From the NCBI RefSeq assembly GCF_007923445.1, contig NZ_VOJI01000006.1:62001-126000 (forward strand): a stretch of DNA of 64,000 nt, written 5' to 3'. Position numbers and translations under genes: made by a program. Shown here one piece after another: positions 28,101-38,000 of the stretch. The notes below the pieces were generated by a model. The model was not told the DNA's origin and did not search any database. It saw nothing but the letters and a program-made list of their open reading frames with translations. Source of the stretch: Puniceibacterium confluentis. GTDB lineage: Bacteria > Pseudomonadota > Alphaproteobacteria > Rhodobacterales > Rhodobacteraceae. Positions within the stretch are counted from its first letter, which is position 1; every line of letters begins with the position of its first letter.

Positions 28101-29019
28101 GGGCGCACTGGAGCGTGAGGGCGGTCTGCGCCTGCCGCTGCGCTGGTTCACCGACGCGCCGGTGCTTTGTGACCTTGCCGCGCGGATCGACGCGGCGCAG
28201 GCAGGCGGTGCAGCCCGGCCGGTGGTGCCGGTCTCGGCGATCATGCGGCTTTACGGCACCGACGATGCAGCAGGGATGCTGTGTTTTCCCGGACCGATGG
28301 GCAATTCCGGCATCTACCGCGAATGGCTGGAGACGCTCGCGCCCGGCTGTGCCGTCGATGGCGTCGATGACCTGCCGGAACTGGATGCGGCCGCGGATGT
28401 TCCCGCCATGGTGCGCTGGATCCTGGAACAGGCCCCTGACGGCGGGCGCGGATACCGGGTGTTGCTGGGCTGGTCATTCGGGGCCGACCTGGCCTACGAG
28501 GCGGCGGCGCAACTGGGCGCGCTGGGCATCGCGCCGTTGCTTGTTATGCTCGACCGGCTGCCAGGCGAGCCGCAGTTCGGTCCGGCGCTTGGGGACAGTC
28601 CGCTTGAGACGCGGCGCTACTGGTCGCAGGTACTGGGCGTTCTCAGCAGCGCGCTGCCGGAATCCGACGTGGCCCGTTACAAAGCCCAGTTTGCGCAGCG
28701 CGCGGCGCGGCAGCGTGCTTACGAACCGCCCACACCCTCAGCGGCGCGGATTGCCTGCGTCCTGTCCGCCGCCGATGGCACGGTCGCGCCGGGCAGGATC
28801 GACCACCTGGCGACGCTGAGCGGACAAAGAGCCTGCATTTCCGCAAAGGGCGCGGATCATTTCAACCTGTTCCACCCACCCCACGTGGCGCGGTGGAGCG
28901 TTGCGCTGCGCAGGCTGATTACCGAACGGCTGACGGGTGCGCAGGCGGAACCGGACGAACCGGCGCATCCACCACCCGCCGCCAGACAGACATTTGCGAT
29001 TAACGAGGTAGAAGTTTGA
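25153..29019 (+). CDS. NRPS terminal module C-A-PCP-TE, predicted Asp-activating
   Basis: A 1,288-residue single-module synthetase. The condensation domain (about 10-430) has HHLILDA at 139, a D-A variant of HHxxxDG. The adenylation domain (about 470-930) has YCIYTSGSTGVPKG, HYGPTETT, RTGDLG and NGKTD. Pocket residues read by eye against GrsA are D-L-T-K-I-G-H-V-G, very close to the published Asp code (DLTKVGHIGK). The carrier (about 943-1016) has Ser976 in GGHSL. The C-terminal thioesterase (about 1028-1270) has Ser1108 in GWSFG and His in GADHFN. Having the only TE of the cluster, it must act last although it is encoded first. The start is GTG 25153 with GGAG 8 bases before; its TGA overlaps the TTG start of the next gene. 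Confidence 0.93.
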   Translation: MSDKLQSLHPMTGLQESLFAFETETAHGDGASAYVEQFSCKLNGLVDREALSAAWKDLSDRHAALRTAFVRSREGRAVQAVLTARPPSVRSVGTGGEASVPELALSERGVRFDLARDPLLRVVLVPEANGSCAMIVTFHHLILDAWSAPTLISDLMALYARRLGRGPVLAPAAGTTTGTLADSQTARRGAAARAYWAARLHGSRVAALPVLDTALPPGQKAAVVRRLPGHLDAGIRAFAARQSVSPSAVLHAAWGVVLARLSDQTDVVFASVMANRSHDLPDIDRAVGLFAATLPVRVTLSQGQSFATLCRDMQAQLRDAPLWSALPLADILAAAGLRADRMDHTMIGRPAGLAWGESDSLDFPAAGLSLNSYSAHSWDHYDFQIGFSLGEAPYLEARHDLNRVPAGQVDMLLTLTLDLLDRLLARAADAVTSVPLCGPGMPSARLCGGGDTAQGATLCEAALAGDPALDAVGDMVRTLDRATLTARVAQTAAALAEGGVAPGDRVAVAAVQDAEFTVRALACWRMGAAFVPVNPAWPEERQQQILDTARPKLALGLPGMELPHLRAAEAVAPDSAGLAYCIYTSGSTGVPKGVAVPHRALASYCQSVAETFGFSARDRALQVTSPAFDLGYTTAFGVLAVGGAVYWLGAEAAVDPDQALRVMATRRITVVKATPTYLHLLLSTPDPARFAALTRWRLLILGGESPDADQIDHLSRLCPWLHLACHYGPTETTVGCAMTAPRPIRDWTADRTTIIGTPVRGTEIRIVDRHGDTLPRGVRGEIAVGGTALARGYLPPAQPDGFTRIGGQRFYRTGDLGSLGTDGMLRFAGRRDGIGKIRGHRVDPEETRLALLRDGSVAEAAVAVQGAGPKAQLVAFVRTSDGLRDPARLRAAVARRLPSAQVPQRFVFLSRLLMTENGKTDTAAMLAALGAEPRRTGPGSPPRTATERHLARIWTEVLGLDSVARDDDFFLLGGHSLRAIEVSGALEREGGLRLPLRWFTDAPVLCDLAARIDAAQAGGAARPVVPVSAIMRLYGTDDAAGMLCFPGPMGNSGIYREWLETLAPGCAVDGVDDLPELDAAADVPAMVRWILEQAPDGGRGYRVLLGWSFGADLAYEAAAQLGALGIAPLLVMLDRLPGEPQFGPALGDSPLETRRYWSQVLGVLSSALPESDVARYKAQFAQRAARQRAYEPPTPSAARIACVLSAADGTVAPGRIDHLATLSGQRACISAKGADHFNLFHPPHVARWSVALRRLITERLTGAQAEPDEPAHPPPAARQTFAINEVEV

Positions 29020-32000
29020 ACAACAGCAGCACCTTCGATCATGCAAGTCTCCCGGATCCGGCCGGGGCGCGGGATTTGTGGACTGCTTTCCAGACTGTTG
29101 CCCGTCAGGGCATGGCCACCGTGACACGGCGCAACCGCGGGGGCGACGACCTGTCTGTGAACGCCGCCGAACTGGAAGAGATCGCCGCGACACTGGGACG
29201 GCAGATGATCGGGGCAGGGGCCCGGCCCGGCGACTGCGTGGTTCTTGTGATCAGCGATCCGATGGCATTTGCCTGCGGCTTCTGGGCATGCCAGGCGGCC
29301 GGGCTGACGGCCGTGCCGATGCCGCCGATGGGCACGGCCGTTCAGGTCGAACGCACCCGCGCTGCCCTGGCGGTTCTGGGACGGGCCTGGATCCTGAGCG
29401 AGGAACCTGCCTGGTGCGACGCGCTTGGGGATGTGCCCGGGGTGGCCGGAACATGTGTGATCACCGGGCCCCGGTTTGACAGTCTCGAGGCGTCGACGGA
29501 TTGCGATCCTGCCGCAGCCACCCTTTGTGCATGCGATCCCGAAGCGATTTCGGTGATCATGTTTTCCTCGGGCTCGACCGGCGATCCGAAAGGGGTCGAG
29601 CTGAGCCATCGCGCCATTCTGGCGCAGGTAAAGATGCTGCGGCAGGCGCTGGCGCTGACGGCGCGTGACTGTTTTGTCAACTGGATGCCGATGTCGCACG
29701 ATTTCGGCCTGTTCCACTTTCACCTTCTGCCGCTGTTGTGTGGGCTGCCGCAGGTGTTGATGGCCACGGATGACTTTTCCCGCCGGCCGCTGTCCTGGCT
29801 GCGGACCCTGCATGATCACGGCGGCACCATCACCGGCGGGCCGAACCTGGCACTGCAGATGGTGAGCAATCTGCTCAAGCCGCAGCGCGCGGCGCAACTG
29901 GATCTGAGCCGGGTGCGCTGCATCACCCTTGGCGCCGAGCCACTGGATCCGGCGGTTCTGCGCAGCTTTGCCGACCGGCTGGTCCCGGCCAGATTGTCAC
30001 CCGGGGCGCTGTGGCCCGCCTATGGTCTGGCCGAGGCGACCCTGGTCATCGCCATGCGGGCCGGGCTAAAGACCGTGCATGTCGCGCGCCAGTCGCTGGA
30101 CCCGGGGCAGCGCGCCGTGCCGCTGAAGGCTGACGATCCCGAGGCGGTAGAGCTGCCGCTGTTGGGTCCGGCGGTGAGCGGTGCCGAAATGCGGATCGTG
30201 ACTGACCGCGAGGCGCCCCTGCCTCCGGGCACCGTCGGTCATCTGCAGGTGCGGTGTCCATCTCTGATGCAGGGCTATCGCAACCGGGCGGCGCAGAGTT
30301 CCGAGGCCCTGCTCCCGGGCGGCTGGCTGGCCACGGGTGATATCGGCTTTCTGCAGGACGGGGATTTTGTCATGGCCGGACGGGCTCGGGACGTGATCAT
30401 TTCCGGTGGACGGAATTATCATCCCGCCGATCTTGAACAGGTGGCGCTGGGCGCTGCGGGCCTGTCGCCGATGCACCAGCTGGCGATCACCCAGGGGCGT
30501 GATCCGGCGGGTGCCGGGGTCCGGACACTGGCGTTTCTGCGCTTTCGCGGCCGGACGGCACAGGCGGATGCGCTGCGCGGGGCGATCGCCGCGCATGTGG
30601 CGGCGCAGACCGGCGTGGTGCTGGACCACGTGCTGATGGTGCGGGACCTGCCGCGCACCACAAGCGGCAAACTGCAGCGGCACGTGCTGACCCGCGCCTT
30701 TGAACGGGGCGCATATGTCGAACAGCTGGACAGCGAAGCCAAAGCCGCACTGGCGCTGGGCGCGCCGCTGCGCCGGGCTGTGGCCGACGGACAGGTTGCC
30801 GTCGTCTCGTCCGTGATCTGCGACCAGGCCGCGCTGCTGTGCGGCGGTGCGGTAGACGCAGGCTCCGGGCTGATGGATCAGGGACTGTCCTCGCGCCAGG
30901 CGGTGGCGCTGGTTGCCCTGCTGGGAAGCTGGCTGCAACGGGAAATCTCGATTGCCGACCTGTTTGATCACCCAAGCCCGCGTGCGCTGGCCCGGGCGCT
31001 GATCGACGCGAAGGTCGACAGCGATCCGCAGGCTTCCGAGCCGTCCGGGCAAAGATCGCAGAGCGGGCGGATTGCGGTGATCGGATATGGCTGCCGCTTT
31101 CCGGGCGGCGACACACCGGCGGCATTCTGGGATCACCTGAACACCACGCACTCGGTGATTTCCCCGATCCCGCCGGACCGCTGGACGGTGCAGCCGGCGG
31201 ACCCGGCCCTGCCGCCCGCAGCGCTTCTGTCGCAGATCGACACGTTCGACGCCGGGGTTTTTGGTCTGACCCGGGGTGAGGCCGAGGCGATGAACCCGGT
31301 GCAGCGCCTGTTGCTGCAGGTGCTGTGGCAGGCGCTGGAACATGCCGGGCTGGATGTGACCCGGCTGCGGGGGCAGCGTGTCGGAGTGTTCGTCGGCCTG
31401 AGCGAGTCGGGTCTTGCGACCGGGCGCGGCGAGATCCTCGCCGACGGGGATGCCATGGCCGCCTATGCGATCACCGGCAGCGCGGGCAGTATCGCTGTCG
31501 GCCGGATGGCGCATCTGTTCGATTTCCGCGGTCCCGCGCTGGCGGTGGACACCGCCTGTTCGTCGTCGATCGTGGCGCTGGATCTGGCGGCGCAGGAGCT
31601 GCGGCAGGGGCGCTGTGATCTGGCGCTGGCGGGGGGGGCGAACCTGATCCTGTCACCGGATCTGCACACCGGATTGCACCGCATGGGCGCGCTGTCGCCG
31701 GACGGGCTGTGCAAGACGTTTGACGCCGCCGCAGATGGATATGGCCGTGGCGAAGGCGCCGGACTGGTCGTGCTCAAGCGTCTGGAGGAGGCGCAGCGCG
31801 ACCAGGACGTTCTGCGCGCAGAACTGCTCGCCACCACGCTGAACCACGACGGTCAGAGCACCAGTGTCACCGCGCCGAATGGCCGTGCCCAGCGCGATCT
31901 GCTGCGCCGCGCCCTGCAGGAGGCCGGGCTGGCGGGCGAAGACCTCGACTGGGTTGAAACCCACGGCACCGGCACCGCGCTGGGCGATCCGGTGGAGCTC

Positions 32001-35000
32001 GAGGCGCTGCGCGCCGTGCTGCGCGGCTCTGGCGGCGGGGTGCTGCCGCTCGGGGCTGTCAAGAGCCGGATCGGCCATCTCGAAGCGGCGGCGGGCATTG
32101 CCGGGGTGATCAAGGTGCTGCTGGCGCTGGAACATGGCAGGGTGCCGCCGGATCGCCTCTGCACGCAGCTCAACGACCGGTTTGACTGGGCAACAGGCCG
32201 GATGCAGCCGATCGCGGAAGGGCTCGACTGGCCCGCTGGCGGGCGGCGCATCGCCGGGGTCGCCTCGTTCGGGATGAGCGGCACCAACGCCTATGCCATT
32301 CTGGCGGCACCGCCGGACCCGGATCCGGTCGCGGACAGCGTGCCGGACCGGCCGCTGGTTGTGCCGCTGTCGGTCCTCGTCGAAGCGGCACAACAGCCGT
32401 TGCAGGCCGCCTGGACCGCGCGACTGGCCAGTGCGACCGTTGCAGAGCGGGCGGCCTTGGCCGCCGGGCAGGCCAGTCGTCGGGTGTCGGGTCCGTGGCG
32501 CCGGGCCGCCCTGGTCCCACAGGCCGACACACGGGCAGCAGACGACGCGCCCTGGATCAGGGCGCAGGCATCGGCGCGCATCATCTTTGCCTATCCGGGG
32601 CAGGGCGCGCAATCGACGGCCATGGGCGCAGACCTCTACATGTCCGAGCCGGTTTTTCGTGCCGCCTTCGATGCGGCATCCGAAGCGGCCGGTCCGGTGC
32701 AGGGCAGACTGCTGTCGGACTGGCTCTATGGTCCGGACCCGGCAGACCCGGCGCGCATCAGCCAGACCGACCTGTCGCAGCCCGCGCTGGTGGCCTACGG
32801 GCACGCGCTGACCGCGCATTGGGCCGATCTGGGCGTGCATCCGGATGCTGTGCTGGGACATTCTGTCGGCGAGATCGGGGCGGCGCTGGCTTCGGGGCAG
32901 TTCGGGATCGAAACCGCGATGCAACTGGCTGTCCGGCGGGGCCGACTGATGCAGGACTGCGCCACAGAGGGGGCGATGCTGGCGCTGCGCACCGATGCCG
33001 AGACAGCGCGTGGTCTGATGGACGGGTTGGAAGATACGGTGATCGCCGGGTACAATGGCCCCGCCGCGCTGAGCATGGCCGGTCCTGTCGCCCAGATTGC
33101 CGCGTTGCAGGCGCGGGCCGAGGCAGCGGGCTGTACTGCGGCCCAAATCGGTGTCAGCCGCGCCTTCCACAGCCCGGCGATGGCTCAGGCGGCGCGGGAT
33201 CTGCGCAACGATCTGGTGTTGGCGTCGCAACCCGGACATTTGCCGGTGTTTTCGACCCTGACCGGCGCGCTGGCAGATCCGGAGGCATTTGGTGCCTCGG
33301 AGTACTGGCACAACCAGATGTTGCAGCCTGTGCAGTTCCTGTCGGCCATTCAGGCAGCGACGGCGCCGGGTGAATCGATCTGCCTGGAAATCGGCCCCGG
33401 CGCGGTTCTGTCGCGGCTGGGCGCTGCCGCCGCGCCCGCCGCGATCTGGGTCAGTGGCGCAGAGTCACAAGAGGGCCTTGCCCGGGCGGCGGGGATGGCC
33501 TGGAGCCACGGTGCCGCCCTGGACTGGGCGCGCTACTACGGCAGCCGCGGTGCCCCGGGTGACAGCCTGCCCGGGCATCCGATGTCCGATCAGCAGATGC
33601 CGCGCCGTGCCGTGGGTGCCCTTGTTTCCCGCAGCGTCTGCCGCAGCGCACCACCCGATCCGGAAAGTGTCGCGCCGGTGCCTCTGGAGCCAAATTCCGC
33701 GGATATTCTGACGTCCGACATCTTGCCGCTGGTCGCGCGTGTGTCGGGTGTCGCCGCAGAACAGATCGCACCGGATTCGCCGCTAACGGCGCTGGGACTG
33801 GATTCGCTGGGCATGGTGCAGCTTCAGCGCGCGCTCGCGTCGCGGCTCGGGCTCGAGGTGACGTTGCGCGCCCTGTTCGAAACCACCGAAACCCCGCGCA
33901 AGCTCGCCGACATGCTGCAACAGGCACGGCCCGCGCCGGTGGCGGCGATGCCGCAGCCGCACGGCCCGTTGCCCCGGGCCACAGGGCCCGCCCCCGAAGG
34001 CATGGCCGAAGTCATGCAGGCGCAGCTGAAAATGGTCGAAAGCGTGATTGCCCGGCAATTGCAGGCGATGAATGGTGGCACAACGGCGCCGGCCGCCATC
34101 CAACCGCCCGCACAGGCCGCTGTCGCACCCCGCGCGCCGTCGGAAATAAAAGGGCTGTTTCGCCAGCCGAAACAGGGCAGTTCCGACCTCGGTCCGGCGC
34201 AACGTGCGCATGTGGCGGATCTGAGCCGACGGTGGAACGCGCGCAGTGCCGGTTCCAAGGCCGGGGCACAGTCTGCCCGCCGCCATGTGGCCAACAGCCG
34301 GGCGGTGTTCGGATTTGCCCCCGATTTCAAGGAACTGACCTATCCGCTGATGGCCGACCGCGCGCAGGGTGCCCACGTCTGGGATGTGGACGGCAACCGA
34401 TATGTCGATGTCACCATGGGTTTTGGCGTCTATCTCTTTGGTCACAATCCGGACTTTGTCACGCAGGCTCTGCGGGACGAGCTGGACCGGGGGGCCGCCA
34501 TCGGCCCGGCGACTCCGCTGGCCGAGCAGGTGGCCGAACGGATCAACCGCCTGACCGGCGCCGAGCGCAGCGCCTTTTTCTCGACCGGAACCGAGGCGAT
34601 CATGTGCGCCGTGCGCATTGCCCGCGCCGTGACCGCCCGCGCAAGGATCGTGATCTTCAAGGGATCTTATCACGGCAGTTTTGACGGTATCCTTGCCACC
34701 GGCTGGGTTGACGAGGACGGCACGCCCCAGGCCGCGCCGATGACCGACGGCACCTTGCAGGGCATGGTCGATCCGGTGATCACACTGGATTACGGCGATA
34801 TGGCAGGGCTCGAGGTGATCAGACGCCACGCCGAGGACATCGCGCTGGTGCTGGTCGAACCGGTGCAAAGCCGCAACCCGGGAAACCGCCCGCTGGAATT
34901 CCTCCACGCGCTGCGCGATCTGACCCGGGACAGGGACGTGCCGCTGCTGTTTGATGAAGTGATCTCGGGGTTCCGTTTTGCCGCGGGCGGGATGCAGGAA

Positions 35001-38000
35001 ATCTTTGGCGTCACCGCGGACCTGGTGACTTATGGCAAGGTGCTGGGGCATGGCCAGCCGATCGGCGTGCTGTCGGGCGCCGCGCGCTACATGGATGCGG
35101 TGGACGGCGGTGCCTGGCGGTATGGCGACAACAGCGCTCCGGGCACGCGGACGGCCTTTGTCGCGGGCACCTTCAATGGCCATCCCCTGGCGCTGGCCGC
35201 CGCCCGCAGTGTCCTCGACCGGATCACATCCGAAGGCGGGGCGCTGTTTGACCAGCTTGCCGCCCGCACCGAAGCTATGTGCCAGAGTCTGGATGCGCTG
35301 TTCGAGGCAGAAGCGGTTCCGGTTCGGATGGAGCGGTTCGGATCGCTGTTCCGGTTCAATTTTGGCCCGGGAACCGAGATCCTCAACACCCATCTGCTGC
35401 ACAACGGCGTTTTTGTCTGGGAACAGAGAAACTGTTTCCTGTCCACGGCGCACGGCGACGCCGAGGTCGCACAGATTGTCGATGCCGCGCGGCAGGGGGT
35501 TGCGGCGCTGAAGGCGGCGGGCTGGTTCGGTGCGGTCCCGCGGCGCGCGCCTGCGCCGGGCAGCGCGCTGGCCAGCAGTGCCGGCGAAAGAGCGCTGCGG
35601 CACCGGGCAGGGCAGGTCCGGCCGGGGACGTGGACGGATCTGATCCTGATGCGCCTGAGCGGACCTGGCCTTGGGGCAGATGAAGTGGCGGCCGCCTGGG
35701 CAGAGGTGTGCGGCCGTCATCCGGCCCTGCGGGCCTGCCTTGCGCCCGATGGTGCCCGCCGCATCGGCGATGCCGCCGCGGCACCGTTCGAACACTGCCG
35801 GTTGGACAGCCCGACGGATCCTGAAACCGCTCTGGAAAGCTGGAGCAGCGCGGAAATGCGACGGGTGTTCGGTTTTGACCGCGCGCCCTTGCGCCTGAGC
35901 CTGCTGGAAGTCCCCGGCGGCGGGCAGGCGCTGGCCCTGACCGGCAGCCATCTCGGCTTTGACGGCTGGTCGCTGGCGTTGGTCCTGAACGAACTGGGTC
36001 AGATCCTTGACGGGCATAGACCCGAGCCGGTCGAGACCGCTGACGCCTATCACCAATGGGAACAGCAGACACCGTTCCATCGCCTTGAGCAGCCGCCTGC
36101 GGCGCTGGCGCTGCCGGTGGACGGACCTGCGCCACAGGCGGTCACACCCGGCGGCCAGCGCATCACCCGACTGGATATTGCGCCGCTCTACGGCGACATT
36201 GCCCAAGCGGCACGCCTGAGCGGCATCACGCCGCTGGCGGGGTTCCTGGCACCCTATGTGGTGCTGCTTGCCGGCCTCAGCGGGCAAAGCCGGGTGAGTG
36301 TTGGCATTCCGGTGTCGGGTCAGGCGCTGTCGGGCTGTCACACGCTGGTCGGCAACCTCAGCTTTGTGCGGCCGGTCACCGTCGATCTGACACCGGAGCT
36401 GAGCATGACCGAGCTCGGTCGCCGGTTGCATTCGGAATTGCTCCGACCCGGCAACCGCCCGCCGCTGGACCAATTGCCCGGGCGGCACGCGCTGTTCAAT
36501 CTGGACGGGCCGATCACGCTGGGCGGCGGGCTTTCCTCGGCGGTGCTGCACCCGGTGCCGATCACCGGGGCGCGGGCGGATCTGTTTCTCAACCTGCTGC
36601 GCATCAATGATCAGGTGGTGCTGGATTTCGACTGGAACAGCGACCGGTTCTCGGCCGGGACAGCGCGGAAATGGCTGGATGCCTATCTGTCTCTGACCCA
36701 ACGGGCGGCGGGGGGGGATCTGACATTGCCACAGGCCTTCGCGCTGTTGCACGCAGAGCTGCCGATGGTCGGTCCCGGCGTCCCCGAGGTGCAGGTCAAA
36801 CCGGTGGCGCCGGTTCTGGTTCCGGAAGCGGCGCCTGCGCTGTCGGCAACCGAAACGGAGCTTGCAGCGATCTGGCAGACACTGCTGGCCATCACGGTGC
36901 CCGGCCCGGAGGCGGATTTCTTTGACCTCGGAGGCGGCAGCCTGCAGGCCGTGCGACTGCTGGGGCAGATCGCCGCGCAGTTTGGCACCGACCTCGGGCT
37001 GGAGTGGGTTTTTGCCACACCGCGCCTTGCCGACATGGCGGCCGCCCTGGATGCACAGGCCGGCGCCGCTCTCCAGCCCCGGCCCGAGCGGTCGGCATCC
37101 GATCGGGTGCCGGCGCTGCCGCAGCAGCAGCAGTTGCAGCTTCTGGCCGAGGTCAGCGATCCGGGACCGGCCTACAACATCTGCCTTCAGCTGGATTTCC
37201 GGCAGCGCATCGCGCCGGAAACGCTGGGCCCCGCGATGCGGCAACTGGCCCGGCGCCATGCCAGCCTGCGCACACATTTCGAATGGTCCGAGGATCAGCT
37301 GGAGCAGGTGATCGCAGCCGCCCCCGCTGCGGACCTGTCGGCAGAGCGGCTGGTTGCGTCGGGTGATCCGCAGACCGTGCTGGACGGCTTTGCCCAACGG
37401 CCGTTTGGCCAGGACGGCGCGCCGCTGTGGCGGATCGGGCTGCTGGACCGGAGCGGCGGTGGTTCGACGCTGGTCCTGGTCCTGGTCCTGCACCACATCA
37501 TCGCCGACGCCTGGTCCGCCGAAATCATGGTCCGCGACCTGCTGGACGCCTGCCAGAGGGTGCTGCTGGGGGCCGAGCCCCTGTCGGTGGCGTCACCGGA
37601 CTGCCGCGACCACGCGCTCTGGATTGCCGGGTCCGAAGACGCACGCGACAAGGCCCTGGCATTCTGGCGCCACCGCGCGGCGCAGATGCCGGCGCTGACC
37701 GTGCTGCCCGGGGATCATCCGCGACCCAAAGTGAAATCCTTTTCCGGCGCCCGTGCCACGCGCCGGGTGCCGCCAGAGCTGTTGCGGCAGCTCAGGATAC
37801 AGGCGCGGACCCAGCGGGCGTCCCCGTTCCAGATGGTTCTGGCCGCGATTGCCAGCCATGCCGCGGGGGCGGTGAGCCGCCGCAATCTGGTGATCGGTAC
37901 TGTCGTCGCGGGCCGTGGCAGGCCCGGCATGGACAAACCCGTCGGTCTGTTCGCCAATACCCTGCCGCTGTGTCTGGAACTGCCGCCGGGGCAGAGCTGG

